64,000 nt of DNA from JBCCFC01 sp965213595 (GTDB lineage: Bacteria; Chloroflexota; Anaerolineae; Caldilineales; Caldilineaceae). The notes beneath the pieces were generated by a model. The model made no database searches. It had not been told where the DNA came from and worked only from the letters and a program-made list of their open reading frames with translations. This document shows, one piece after another, positions 23,347 to 32,047 of the stretch. Positions within the stretch are counted from its first letter, which is position 1, and each line of letters starts with the position of its first letter. The DNA lies in the NCBI GenBank assembly GCA_965213595.1, contig CBDBZO010000002.1, positions 682,001 to 746,000 on the forward strand, written 5' to 3'. The position numbers and the translations under genes were made by a program.

Positions 23347-24609
23347 ATGACCACCAAACAGCAAAACTGGGCGGGCAATATCGACTTCGCCGCCGCCAGT
23401 TTTCACCAACCCCAAAGCGTGACCGAACTGCAGGAGATCGTCCGCCGCGCCGACAGAGTCAGCGTGGTCGGCGCGCGCCACTCGTTCAGCCCCATCGCCG
23501 ACACGACGGGCGATCTGCTCAGCCTGGAGCAGCTTGACGGTGCGCCAATCATTGACGAGGAGCGGCGCACCGTGACGGCCAGCGGCGGCACGCGCTACGG
23601 CCACCTCGCCGAGTTCGTCTACAACGCGGGCTATGCGCTGCACAACATGGCCTCGCTGCCGCACATCAGCCTGGCCGGGGCCTGCGCCACGGCGACCCAT
23701 GGCTCCGGCGACGGCAACGGCAACCTGGCGACGGCGGTGTCGGCGCTCGAATTTGTGGCGGCGGATGGCGAACTGGTCAAGCTGTCACGCGAGGACGAAG
23801 AGTTCGAGGGCGCGGTCGTCAACCTGGGCGGGCTGGGCGTGGTGACACGCATGACGCTCGACCTGGAGCCGTCGTTCAACGTGCGGCAGGCCGTCTACGC
23901 CGAGCTGCCGCTGGCGCAGGTCGACGCGCATTTCGACGAAATCATGGCGAGCGGCTACAGCGTCAGCCTCTTCACCGATTGGCAGCACGAGCATGTCAAC
24001 CGGGTGTGGGTTAAGCGGCGCGTGGTCGATAACGAAGAGAGCGCCATCGAGCCGAGCTTTTTTGGCGCGTCGCTGGCCCGCACCGACCGCGACCTGCTGA
24101 CCAAGGGGCCGGTCGACCAGTTTACCCAGGTCGGCATGGCGGGGGCGTGGTACGAACGGCTGCCCCACTTCCGGTTGGAGAACACGCTGCTTCACGGCAA
24201 CGAGCTGCAAAGCGAATACTTTGTGGCGCGCCGCCACGCCGTCGCTGCCTTGCAGGCCGTCGCCGGCCTGCGCGAGCAGATGGCCCCACTGCTCGCCATG
24301 TCCGAAGTGCGCACCGTCGCCGCCGACGAGTTGTGGATGAGCACGGCCTATGGGCAGGATATTGTCGGCCTGCACTTTACGTGGCACAAGGACGTGGCCG
24401 CCGTCATGCAATTTTTGCCGCGGCTCGAAGCGCGGCTCGCGCCGTTTACGCCGCGCCCGCACTGGGGCAAACTCTTTGCGCTGTCGCCGAAGCGGGTGCA
24501 GGCGGAGTACGAGCGGCTGGGAGATTTTCGAGAGTTGTTGGAACGGTATGATTCGCAGGGGAAGTTTCGCAACGCGTTTTTGGATCGGTATGTCTTTGGG
24601 GCGACTTAA
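23347..24609 (+). CDS. FAD-linked alditol (xylitol) oxidase-like protein
   Basis: 420 residues, the length of Streptomyces AldO. The VAO-type FAD domain shows VVGARHSFSPIADT, with His45 at the position of the histidine that binds FAD covalently in AldO. LAGACATATHGSGDGNGNL and the VNLGGLGVVTRMTLDLEPSF tract follow. The C-terminal D-arabinono-lactone-oxidase-like domain ends in LHFTWHKD and PHWGKLFAL. It should oxidise the terminal hydroxyl of a sugar alcohol to an aldehyde, producing hydrogen peroxide. RBS AAGGAGAAATTAC lies upstream of the ATG. Confidence 0.88.
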   Translation: MTTKQQNWAGNIDFAAASFHQPQSVTELQEIVRRADRVSVVGARHSFSPIADTTGDLLSLEQLDGAPIIDEERRTVTASGGTRYGHLAEFVYNAGYALHNMASLPHISLAGACATATHGSGDGNGNLATAVSALEFVAADGELVKLSREDEEFEGAVVNLGGLGVVTRMTLDLEPSFNVRQAVYAELPLAQVDAHFDEIMASGYSVSLFTDWQHEHVNRVWVKRRVVDNEESAIEPSFFGASLARTDRDLLTKGPVDQFTQVGMAGAWYERLPHFRLENTLLHGNELQSEYFVARRHAVAALQAVAGLREQMAPLLAMSEVRTVAADELWMSTAYGQDIVGLHFTWHKDVAAVMQFLPRLEARLAPFTPRPHWGKLFALSPKRVQAEYERLGDFRELLERYDSQGKFRNAFLDRYVFGAT

Positions 24610-24621
24610 TCCAACCAGAGA

Positions 24622-24700
24622 AGCAACCGCAGATGGATGCGGATGAACGCAGATAAGACCAATGGAAATCTGCGTTCATCCGCGGTTATCTGCGGTTATG
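24622..24700. repeat. CGCAGAT-type hairpin between convergent genes
   Basis: Roughly 30-base arms beginning AACCGCAGAT and ending ATCTGCGGTT, with a short loop (AAGACCAATGGAA). It lies between the convergent ends of the alditol-oxidase-like gene and metK, where it may act as a two-way terminator. The same motif class fills the interior of the element at 1088. Confidence 0.7.
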
Positions 24701-24774
24701 AAAAGCGGCCCGGAGAACAGTTTCTCCATACCGCTTTATGCTAACCCTATGAAGCTCTGTGCAACTTGCTGTAT

Positions 24775-26007
24775 TTACGCCGCCACCCGCTCACGCACCC
24801 CCGCCGCCTCGCGCAGCGCCTCGACGCGATCCGTGCGCTCCCAGGGCAAATCCAAATCGTCGCGGCCAAAGTGGCCGTAGGTGGCCGTCTGCCGATAGAT
24901 CGGGCGGCGCAGGTCGAGATCGCGGATGATGGCGCCGGGGCGCAGATCAAAGTGCTCGTCGATCAGCACGCCGATGCGGGCATCGTCAATTGTGCCCGTG
25001 CCAAAGGTTTCCACGTTGATGCTCACCGGGCGCGCGACGCCGATGGCGTAGGCGACCTGCACCTCGCAGCGCTCCGCCAGCCCGGCGGCGACGACGTTCT
25101 TCGCTACCCAGCGCGCGGCATAGGCCCCGCTGCGATCTACCTTCGTGCAGTCCTTGCCGCTAAAGGCCCCACCGCCGTGGCGACCCATGCCGCCGTAGGT
25201 GTCCACGATAATTTTGCGCCCCGTCAGCCCCGCATCGCCCATCGGCCCGCCGACGACAAAGCGCCCGGTCGGGTTGGTGATGATGCGCAGCGCGTCGTCG
25301 ACCATCTCGCTGGGCAAAGTCGGCACGATCACGTGCTCGGTGAGCGCCTCGCGAATTTCGTCCTGGTAGACGCCTGGCGCGTGCTGCGTGCTGATCAGCA
25401 CGGTGTGGATGCGCTTGGGCTGGCCGAATTCGTACTCAACGGTCACCTGGCTCTTGGCGTCCGGGCGCAGCCAGGGCAGCGTGCCGTCCTTGCGCACTTC
25501 GGCCAGCTTGCGCACGAGCTTGTGCGAGTAGTAGATCGGCGCGGGCATCAGCGCCGGCGTTTCGGTGCAGGCGTAGCCAAACATCATCCCCTGGTCGCCG
25601 GCGCCCACGGCCTCGATCTCGTCGTCCTCGGCGTCGAGGATGCCCTCCTTAAATTCTTTGGCGCGATCCACGCCAATCGCAATGTCCGGGCTTTGCGCGG
25701 CAATCGCCACCTGCACGCCGCAGGTGCTGCCGTCAAAGCCCTTCTCGCTGCTGTCAAAACCAATCTCGTTAACGACGCGGCGCACGAGATCGTCAAAATT
25801 CACAAATGCGCTCGTGGTGATTTCGCCCAGCAGCATCACAAAGCCGGTCTTGATCGCCGTCTCGCAGGCGATGCGCGACTGCGGGTCCTGCCGCATCAAT
25901 TCATCGACCACGGCGTCGCTAATCTGGTCGCACATCTTATCGGGGTGCCCCTCGGAAACGCTCTCGCTCGTAAAGAGCAGCGAGGGGGAGGTCATGAAGG
26001 TGCTCAT
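24775..26007 (-). CDS. metK: S-adenosylmethionine synthetase
   Basis: 410 residues. The three-domain MAT fold is shown by SEGHPDKMCDQISDAVVDE (ATP and metal site), GAGDQGMMFGYACTET, the GGPMGDAGLTGRKIIVDTYGG segment and GGGAFSGKDCTKVDRSGAY (phosphate-binding loop). It makes SAM from methionine and ATP in the cytoplasm. Directly upstream on the same strand is ahcY, 145 bases away across a palindromic repeat. I see no SAM riboswitch consensus in that gap. Confidence 0.98.
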   Translation of the reverse strand: MSTFMTSPSLLFTSESVSEGHPDKMCDQISDAVVDELMRQDPQSRIACETAIKTGFVMLLGEITTSAFVNFDDLVRRVVNEIGFDSSEKGFDGSTCGVQVAIAAQSPDIAIGVDRAKEFKEGILDAEDDEIEAVGAGDQGMMFGYACTETPALMPAPIYYSHKLVRKLAEVRKDGTLPWLRPDAKSQVTVEYEFGQPKRIHTVLISTQHAPGVYQDEIREALTEHVIVPTLPSEMVDDALRIITNPTGRFVVGGPMGDAGLTGRKIIVDTYGGMGRHGGGAFSGKDCTKVDRSGAYAARWVAKNVVAAGLAERCEVQVAYAIGVARPVSINVETFGTGTIDDARIGVLIDEHFDLRPGAIIRDLDLRRPIYRQTATYGHFGRDDLDLPWERTDRVEALREAAGVRERVAA

Positions 26008-26052
26008 AAAAATCCTTGCTTGGAAGTAGTTGTCTGAAGGGGAATGTCAAGT

Positions 26053-26152
26053 TTAACCCCCTCCCAGCCTCCCCCATTATGGGGGAGGAGCTGATTCTTC
26101 GGTTGTCTGTCGCGGCTCCCTCCCCCACCGGGGGAGGGCTGGGGAGGGGTTC
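26053..26152. repeat. CCCTCCC/GGGAGGG double palindrome
   Basis: Two nested hairpins, CCTCCCCCATTATGGGGGAGG and CCCTCCCCCACCGGGGGAGGG, joined by GATTCTTCGGTTGTCTGTCGC. The same two-hairpin plan is found at 58873-58975 and, inside a coding region, near 56946-56993. It lies between ahcY and metK. Confidence 0.75.
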
Positions 26153-27442
26153 CTAGTGTCCCGTTCCCACCGTCCACTCGTTCAAATACTTCTCCTGCGC
26201 ATCCGTCAGCGTGTCGATCTCCACGCCCATGGCCTTGAGCTTGAGGCGGGCGATTTCGCGGTCGATGGCGCGGGGCACGTCGTAGACGTTGGGCTCCAGG
26301 TCGCGCCCTTCCTTGATCATGTACTCGGCGGCCAGCGCCTGGTTGGCAAAGCTCATGTCCATCACCGCACTGGGGTGGCCCTCGGCGGCGGCCAGGTTGA
26401 CCAGACGCCCCTCGCCCACCACGTAGAGGCGGCGACCGTCCTCCAGCAAATACTCATCCAGCGACTCGCGCACGCGCGTGATCTTGGTTGCCATTTCGCG
26501 CAGGGCGACCATGTTGATCTCGACGTCGAAGTGGCCGGAGTTGCTCAGGATCGCGCCGTCCTTCATCACCTCAAAGTGGTGCTGGTCAAAGACGTGCATG
26601 TCGCCGGTGGCGGAGCAGAAGATGTGGCCCTCCTTGGCGGCCTCGTCCATCGGCATCACGCGGAAGCCATCCATCACGGCTTCGAGCGCACGCAGCGGGT
26701 CGATCTCGGTGACGATCACGTTCGATCCCATGCCCTTGGCGCGCATGGCAATGCCCTTCGAGCACCAGCCGTAGCCGCCCACGACAAAGTTTTTGCCTGC
26801 CAGCAAAATGTTCGTGCCGCGGATAATGCCGTCGATCGTGCTCTGGCCCGTGCCGTAGCGATTGTCAAAGAAGTGCTTGGTCTCCGCATCGTTGACGGCC
26901 ACCACCGGGAAGCGCAGCGCGCCCTGGGCAGCCATCGCGCGCAGGCGAATCACGCCCGTGGTTGTCTCCTCCGTGCCGCCGATCACGTTGCTCAGCAGAT
27001 TTTCGCGCTGGGTGTGCAGCGTCGCCACCAGGTCCATGCCGTCATCCATTGTGATGTGCGGCTCGATGTCCAGCACGCGGCTGATGTGCTCGTGGTACTG
27101 CTCGTTGGATTCGCCCTTGATGGCGTAGACGGGCATCTCGTAGTGTGAAACGAGCGCCGCGGCCACGTCGTCCTGCGTGCTCAGCGGGTTGCTCGCACAG
27201 AGCGCGACCTCCGCGCCACCAGCCAGCAGGATGCGCATCAGGTTGGCCGTCTCGGTCGTCACGTGCATGGCGGCGGCCATGCGGATGCCCTTGAAGGGCT
27301 GCTCCTTCTTGAAGCGCTCCTCCAGCAGGTCGAGCACGGGCATCTCCTTCGCCGCCCACTGCATCCGAAAGCGCCCTTCGTCGGCGCGGTTGATGTCGGC
27401 GATGTCGTAAGACATTTCGGTTGATTTGGTTGGGGTTGCCAT
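26153..27442 (-). CDS. ahcY: Adenosylhomocysteinase
   Basis: 429 residues from the ATG at 27442 (AGGAGATCAAATTTT upstream). SAH hydrolase motifs: MHVTTETANLMRILLAGGAEVALCASNPLSTQDDVAAAL, DDGMDLV, the GGTEETTTGVIRL substrate tract, the NAD-binding VVGGYGWCSKGIAMRAKGMG and the C-terminal DVPRAIDREIARLKL. It splits S-adenosylhomocysteine into homocysteine and adenosine, removing the inhibitor left by methyltransferases. It precedes metK on the same strand, and an adenosine-kinase-like gene lies 3.4 kb upstream. The length lacks the insertion seen in some long forms. Confidence 0.98.
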   Translation of the reverse strand: MATPTKSTEMSYDIADINRADEGRFRMQWAAKEMPVLDLLEERFKKEQPFKGIRMAAAMHVTTETANLMRILLAGGAEVALCASNPLSTQDDVAAALVSHYEMPVYAIKGESNEQYHEHISRVLDIEPHITMDDGMDLVATLHTQRENLLSNVIGGTEETTTGVIRLRAMAAQGALRFPVVAVNDAETKHFFDNRYGTGQSTIDGIIRGTNILLAGKNFVVGGYGWCSKGIAMRAKGMGSNVIVTEIDPLRALEAVMDGFRVMPMDEAAKEGHIFCSATGDMHVFDQHHFEVMKDGAILSNSGHFDVEINMVALREMATKITRVRESLDEYLLEDGRRLYVVGEGRLVNLAAAEGHPSAVMDMSFANQALAAEYMIKEGRDLEPNVYDVPRAIDREIARLKLKAMGVEIDTLTDAQEKYLNEWTVGTGH

Positions 27443-27478
27443 AAAATTTGATCTCCTGAAAATAAAGATATTCGGTTT

Positions 27479-27541
27479 GTTGATGCGTGATGCGTGAACC
27501 AAGGACGACGTCGCCCTGCGTTCACTTATCACGCATCAAAT
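27479..27541. repeat. GATGCGTGA-type inverted repeat
   Basis: TTGATGCGTGATGCGTGAAC and its near reverse complement GTTCACTTATCACGCATCAA flank a short spacer between the PQQ/PKD gene and ahcY. It consists of the heptamer unit (TCACGCA)n seen in several leaders here. Confidence 0.6.
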
Positions 27542-27550
27542 ACTCACGTA

Positions 27551-29749
27551 TCACTGGAAAACCAGCGGCAGCAGCACGCGCTCCGCGGCTCGCTCGTCCA
27601 CGTAATGCGCTGTAAACCGCGCCGTCTCGGCGGGCAGGGCGACCGTGATTTGACGGTCGCTGACCGTGCCGTGGACCAGCGCGTCCACCGGCAGCGTCCA
27701 GCGGTCGAAAGCCTCGATGCGCTCGCCGCTGAGTCGATGCGCTGCCGTCTCGATAGTGTACATTGTGCCTGCAATGGCGGCGGCGGTGTAGGGCAGCGCA
27801 TGCTTCACGCCATCGACCATCGCTGCGGTTGGCTCCGTGGCCGCGCCTGCCGCGTCGACGGTCAGCCGGACCAGCCGCGGGCGCAGGTTGCGGCTCACCG
27901 CGACAGGCTGGCCGTCCGCCGCGGTCATGGTCAGGTGGAACTGAAACCAGACGTTGGCCGAGCCGTCGTGGTTGTCGACGGGCACGTGCAGCAGATTTGT
28001 CTCCCCCAGTTCACCCGTCACAATCGGGTGGACGTGCTGGTTGTGGTGAAAGTCCACGCGCCACGCAAAGGGATTCTCCACAGCCAGCGCGACCGCGTCA
28101 CCCGCATAGCGCACGCGATAGCGCACGGCGTCGCCGCCGTGGAAGCGCGCGCGACCGGGTTCCGTCTCGTTCTCCAGCACAATCTCCGGCCACGTACCCG
28201 AGTAGACGGTCACCGTCTGTTCAACGGGGGCGGAGCGTGCGCCGCGCGCATCCACCACCTCCAGCGTGGCCTGATAGGTTCCATCCGCCGCGTAGACGTG
28301 TTCAACGGCTGGTGCGCTGCTTTCCGCCTGATGGCCGTCGCCGAAATCCCAGCGGTAGGTCAGCGACAGGTCGTCGCCGTCGCGCGTGCCCGCGGCGGAG
28401 AACGCGACCAGCAGCGGGCTTGCCCCCCACGTCTGGTCGACCGTGAGCTGGGCCACCGGCGCTTGATTGTCCACACCCGTGGCATAGATCAGCGAGATCG
28501 TGCCCGCCACCAGGTCCAGCGTGTAAAGGCCGCCGGCGTGCGTTTCCAAATCAACGATACGGCCCGTTTCTTCGGCGAAGAGCGCAAGCGTGTATGCGCC
28601 GTCCGCTGTTTCCTCCGCCAGGCGCAGCACCTGCTCGTTGTAGTCGGCCAGCACCAGGCTGGGACTTTCCTGCGCGCCGTCCCAGAAGGTGAGCCCCGTC
28701 ACCGAGTTGCTGTCGCGCCAGTTCTCGGTCGGGTGCGCGTAGGCGACTGCAGGCTCGGTGTACTCGGCTGAAGCCGCCGCGCACGGCAGATGCTGCCCCT
28801 TGGGGCAGGGTCCCTCTCGCAGCGGCCAGCCGTAGTTTGCCCCCACTGCATCACTTCCCACAATCACCCTGTTGACCTCCTCCCACGCGATATCGCCCAC
28901 GTCGCCGAGGTAGAGCGCGCCGCTGGTTGGGTGGCGCGTCAGGCGATAGGGGTTGCGCAGCCCCAGCGCAAAAATCTCCGGCAGCGCCCCCTCGACTTCG
29001 CGGAAGGGGTTGTCGGCGGGAATTTGCGCGCCCCCATCGCCGGGGCGAATGCGCAGCAGCTTGCCGTTGAGCGACGATAAATCCTGTGCGTTTGCTTCAT
29101 CGACGGCGTCGCCCGTTGCCACGTAGAGATAGCCCGCCTCGTCAAAGGCCAGGCCGCCGCCGTGGTGCCATTTGCCCCACGGCACGCCATCGATCTGGAT
29201 GACTTCGCTGGCGGGGTCCGCCCTGCCGCTCGCCGCGTCAAAGGTAAAGCGCGACAGCCGCGTCACCGTTGTGCCGGACCAGCCTGTCGCGGCGCTGCCG
29301 GTGTTGTACCACAGGTAGAAGAAGCCGTTCGTCGCAAAGTCCGGGTCGAGCGCAATGGACTGGAGTCCCGAATCCCAGTAGGCGTTGACGCTCAGCGCCA
29401 GCACGGGCGCGGCCTGCAGCGCCCCGTTGCGAATCAAGCGCACGTGGGCCGTGGCCGTCTCGTCCGCGCCCGTGCCCTTCTCCGCCACCAAGATGTCACC
29501 GTCCGGCGCAAAAGCCATGTCGACGGGGCGCGTCAGCCCCTCGGCGATGCGGGTCACGGCAAAGCCCGGCGGCAGCACCAGCGAGCGGCTGGTGATGTTG
29601 GTCTGGCCGTGGGCCGCGCTGCTGGTCAGGAGCGGCGAAAGAATGATGATTATCACAAGCAGCGGTAGCCAGATACAGCGGCGACGTGGTAAAACCGACC
29701 GAATCTGGGTTAACTTCCATTCAGAGGCAAATCTGTGTTGACGGGGCAT
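27551..29749 (-). CDS. Secreted PQQ-type sugar dehydrogenase-like propeller with PKD domain
   Basis: 732 residues from the ATG at 29749. A signal peptide with hydrophobic core LPLLVIIIILSPLLTSSAAHG comes first. The six-bladed propeller follows (about 45-420): LPPGFAVTRIAEGLTRPVDMAFAPDGDILVAEK, ALDPDFATNGFFYLWYN, HHGGGLAFDEAGYLYVATGD, LRIRPG, NPFREVEG and YGWPLREG. A PKD domain (about 425-505; YRWDFGDGH) and a beta-rich C-terminal domain ending VLLPLVFQ complete it. It is probably exported and acts on sugars or polysaccharide. The longer frame upstream is antisense to the GNAT gene and is rejected. Confidence 0.85.
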   Translation of the reverse strand: MPRQHRFASEWKLTQIRSVLPRRRCIWLPLLVIIIILSPLLTSSAAHGQTNITSRSLVLPPGFAVTRIAEGLTRPVDMAFAPDGDILVAEKGTGADETATAHVRLIRNGALQAAPVLALSVNAYWDSGLQSIALDPDFATNGFFYLWYNTGSAATGWSGTTVTRLSRFTFDAASGRADPASEVIQIDGVPWGKWHHGGGLAFDEAGYLYVATGDAVDEANAQDLSSLNGKLLRIRPGDGGAQIPADNPFREVEGALPEIFALGLRNPYRLTRHPTSGALYLGDVGDIAWEEVNRVIVGSDAVGANYGWPLREGPCPKGQHLPCAAASAEYTEPAVAYAHPTENWRDSNSVTGLTFWDGAQESPSLVLADYNEQVLRLAEETADGAYTLALFAEETGRIVDLETHAGGLYTLDLVAGTISLIYATGVDNQAPVAQLTVDQTWGASPLLVAFSAAGTRDGDDLSLTYRWDFGDGHQAESSAPAVEHVYAADGTYQATLEVVDARGARSAPVEQTVTVYSGTWPEIVLENETEPGRARFHGGDAVRYRVRYAGDAVALAVENPFAWRVDFHHNQHVHPIVTGELGETNLLHVPVDNHDGSANVWFQFHLTMTAADGQPVAVSRNLRPRLVRLTVDAAGAATEPTAAMVDGVKHALPYTAAAIAGTMYTIETAAHRLSGERIEAFDRWTLPVDALVHGTVSDRQITVALPAETARFTAHYVDERAAERVLLPLVFQ

Positions 29750-29751
29750 TC

Positions 29752-29838
29752 GGCCTCTCCCCCTCAACGTCGACTCATCCTCAACGAGCCGGGTAAAGCC
29801 CCCTCTCCTCAGAGGAGAGGGGGTTTGGGGGAGAGGTC
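29752..29838. repeat. Dispersed palindromic repeat, copy 1
   Basis: CCTCTCCCCCTC, then ACGAGCCGGGTAAAGCC and CCCTCTCCTC/GAGGAGAGGG. A close copy lies at 49502-49587. The rest of this intergenic gap (29839-29996) shows no gene; it contains a short ACGCATC heptamer tract near 29979. Confidence 0.75.
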
Positions 29839-29996
29839 TCGCGTGCTGCGCCCCGGTACTTTGTCTCACATTAGACCTCGCCTCTAACCCCGATGCCCAC
29901 CGAAATTTTGGTTGCTGCATGCGCACGAACGTTGGTGCAAACAGCGAACGTTCCGGACATAGTTGTCCGCTCGCCAACCCCTCACGCATCACGTAC

Positions 29997-30788
29997 TCAT
30001 GCATCCCGCCGCGCCGCAGTGCCCTCGATGAAAGAGCAGTGCACCACGAACCCGTGCCGCTCGTACAGCCGCCTCGCCCCCGCGTTACGCTGGTCGACGT
30101 TGAGCACAATGGTCTCCACGTCGCGCTCGCGCAGGCTGGCAACGAGGGCTTGTAGCACGTAACCGGCGTGGCCCATGCCGCGGTGGTTGGGCAGCGTGTA
30201 CATATTGCCGATGGCGGCAATGCCCTGCTGCCAGTCGACGATGTGCGTGCCGCCCGCGGCCAGCAGAATGCCGCTCCACGCTTCGACGCCCCAGAAGACG
30301 CCGTTGTCGATCTGGTAGGGGTCGAAGGCATCGGGCGCAAAGTCGCCGCCGTGGGCGTAGAGCTTGCGCAGCCGCGGCGCATCATCCCGCGTGAGCCGGT
30401 TGAGCGATGCACCGTGTGGCAGCTCGAAAGTCACGTCGCCGGGCAGGCCCAAGCGGTACATTGGGCGGCGGTCCTTGCTCACGTCGTACCAGCGCGTCAC
30501 AACGGGCTCGTGCTCGTCGCGGATGCTGAGGTAGACTTGCCCCGGCAGGTCGATTTGTGACAGCGCCTGCTCCACTGCGCCAGGCTCGCCGACGGTCAGC
30601 AGGATCGGCGGCTCCAGCCCCGTGTAGATTAGCACCAACCCGTCGCCCCGCTCCGTTTGCGCCGTGTACCACCGGCAGTGCGGCGCAAAATCCGGCTGCA
30701 AGTCCGCCATCGCGTAGGCGGACCAGACGGGGTCGGCGGCAAGAATATGATGGACGGTTGTAGGCGCTGCTTTTAGCTGCGCGTTCAT
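29997..30788 (-). CDS. GNAT family N-acetyltransferase
   Basis: 263 residues from the ATG at 30788. The C-terminal GNAT domain (about 130-255) has the acetyl-CoA loop in MYTLPNHRGMGHAGYVLQALVASL (R-G-M-G-H-A) and the ETIVLNVDQRNAGARRLYERHGFVVHCSF motif B. The N-terminal half resembles a degenerate GNAT-like domain, as in two-domain members. Substrate unknown. It lies in the minus-strand run between the PKD protein and the adenosine-kinase-like gene. Confidence 0.88.
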   Translation of the reverse strand: MNAQLKAAPTTVHHILAADPVWSAYAMADLQPDFAPHCRWYTAQTERGDGLVLIYTGLEPPILLTVGEPGAVEQALSQIDLPGQVYLSIRDEHEPVVTRWYDVSKDRRPMYRLGLPGDVTFELPHGASLNRLTRDDAPRLRKLYAHGGDFAPDAFDPYQIDNGVFWGVEAWSGILLAAGGTHIVDWQQGIAAIGNMYTLPNHRGMGHAGYVLQALVASLRERDVETIVLNVDQRNAGARRLYERHGFVVHCSFIEGTAARRDA

Positions 30789-30862
30789 TGGCGTTCTCAC
30801 TAGTTGGTTAGGCGAAGATAACGTGGTAGGGCGTGCCAGCGCCGTGCGGCTGCAAGCCGCAC

Positions 30863-31843
30863 CTACAAAGCGCTTTGCTCCTTCAACCTGTACAATTCCC
30901 GCTCCACGCCGAAGTTCTCCTCATACCGCTTCCCAAATTCGCTCAGCGTAAAATAGTGGTCAATCGGCCCCTCATTTTCCACCGAATAAACCGCCGCCAG
31001 CGCGCCGACGCGTCCGCAGACCTCGAAGGGCAGTCCCTTTTGCTGGGCGGCGAAGAAGCCGCCGCGGTAGGCGTCGCCAGCGCCGGTGGGGTTGCCGATT
31101 TGCTGGGGTTTGGCGGCCGGAATGTCAATGTACTCGCCGCGGCCGTGCCCCGTATAAATCGTGCTGCCCTTCTCGCTGTGCGTCACCACCAAAGTCTCAA
31201 CCTGGGCGCGCAAATCCGCCAGCGACCAGCCCGTTTTGTTCTGGATCACCGAGGCTTCGTACTCGTTGCAGAAGAGGTAGGTCGCGCCGGGGAAGTGCTC
31301 CTTCATTTCCTCCGCATCAAAGCGGGCGACCTGCCAGCTTGGATCAAGCGCAAAGGGAATGTCAAGCCGCTTGCACTCCGCCGCCTGATTGAGCATCACC
31401 GTGGGATCGCCCGCGCCGATCAGCACGAGGTTGGCGTTGGTGAGGCTGCGGTCAGCCAGCGTGTACTCCTGGGCGCGCTGCATGGCGCCGGAGTAGAAGC
31501 TGGAGATTTGGTTGCCCTCGCTGTCGGTGTTGCCAAAGAAGGAGGCCGTGAATTCGTTGGGAATCTCGATCAGGTGCGACGTGTCAAAATCGCGTTCTTC
31601 CAGCCAGATGCGGTAATCACCAAAATCCTGGCCCACGGTGGAGAAGATGATCGGGTTGCCGCCGAGCAGCTTGTGGGTGTAGGCCATGTTGGTCGCCACG
31701 CCGCCGCGCAGCCGCACCATCGAATCGACGAGAAAGCTCAGCGTGACGTTCTCCATTTGGTCGGCCAGGAAGTGCTCGCGGAAGCGACCGGGGTAGTTCA
31801 TCAAGTAGTCGTAGGCCACGGAGCCGGTAATGACAATGGACAT
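30863..31843 (-). CDS. PfkB family carbohydrate kinase, adenosine-kinase-like
   Basis: 326 residues. PfkB features: N-terminal ITGSVAYDYLMNYPGRF, LRGGVATNMAYTHKLLGGNPIIFSTVGQDFGDYRIWLEERDFDTSH, and the C-terminal signature IGNPTGAGDAYRGGFFAA, containing the anion hole and the catalytic Asp. The SVAYDYLMNYPGRF start and the lack of typical ribokinase residues place it near bacterial adenosine kinases. Position next to ahcY and mtnA supports phosphorylation of the adenosine released by AhcY. Substrate is inferred. Confidence 0.8.
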   Translation of the reverse strand: MSIVITGSVAYDYLMNYPGRFREHFLADQMENVTLSFLVDSMVRLRGGVATNMAYTHKLLGGNPIIFSTVGQDFGDYRIWLEERDFDTSHLIEIPNEFTASFFGNTDSEGNQISSFYSGAMQRAQEYTLADRSLTNANLVLIGAGDPTVMLNQAAECKRLDIPFALDPSWQVARFDAEEMKEHFPGATYLFCNEYEASVIQNKTGWSLADLRAQVETLVVTHSEKGSTIYTGHGRGEYIDIPAAKPQQIGNPTGAGDAYRGGFFAAQQKGLPFEVCGRVGALAAVYSVENEGPIDHYFTLSEFGKRYEENFGVERELYRLKEQSAL

Positions 31844-31852
31844 AAAATTCCT

Positions 31853-32045
31853 CGTTCCGACGCTCTGCGTCGGAATGCAGATTGGGACGCTCTGCGTCCT
31901 CTTATATTTCTCGTTTCGGCGCTCTGCGCCGGAATGCAGGCCAGGACGCTCTGCGTCCTCTTAATAATTGACCGCGTTTCGTTGTCCGCCACATTGCGAC
32001 GCAGAGCGTCGCGGTAGGCATTCCCACGCAGAGCGTGGGAACGAG
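31853..32045. repeat. Cluster of GACGCTCTGCGTC-type palindromes
   Basis: At least five units: GACGCTCTGCGTC (31859, 31890), CGGCGCTCTGCGCCG (31918), GACGCTCTGCGTC (31949), GACGCAGAGCGTC (31997) and CCCACGCAGAGCGTGGG (32023). Most are bordered by GGAATGC or CCTCTTA. The last two are inverted relative to the first ones. This is a widespread bacterial repeat type; here it fills the gap between the kinase and peptidase genes. Confidence 0.85.
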
Positions 32046-32047
32046 CG

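Noticed and set aside
26008..26152. SAM or SAH riboswitch between ahcY and metK
   Set aside because: The gap is filled by repeat palindromes and no riboswitch core is visible.
29750..30412. Upstream extension of the PQQ/PKD gene to 30412 (953 codons)
   Set aside because: The extension lies in repeats and antisense to the GNAT gene; the signal peptide follows the ATG at 29749.
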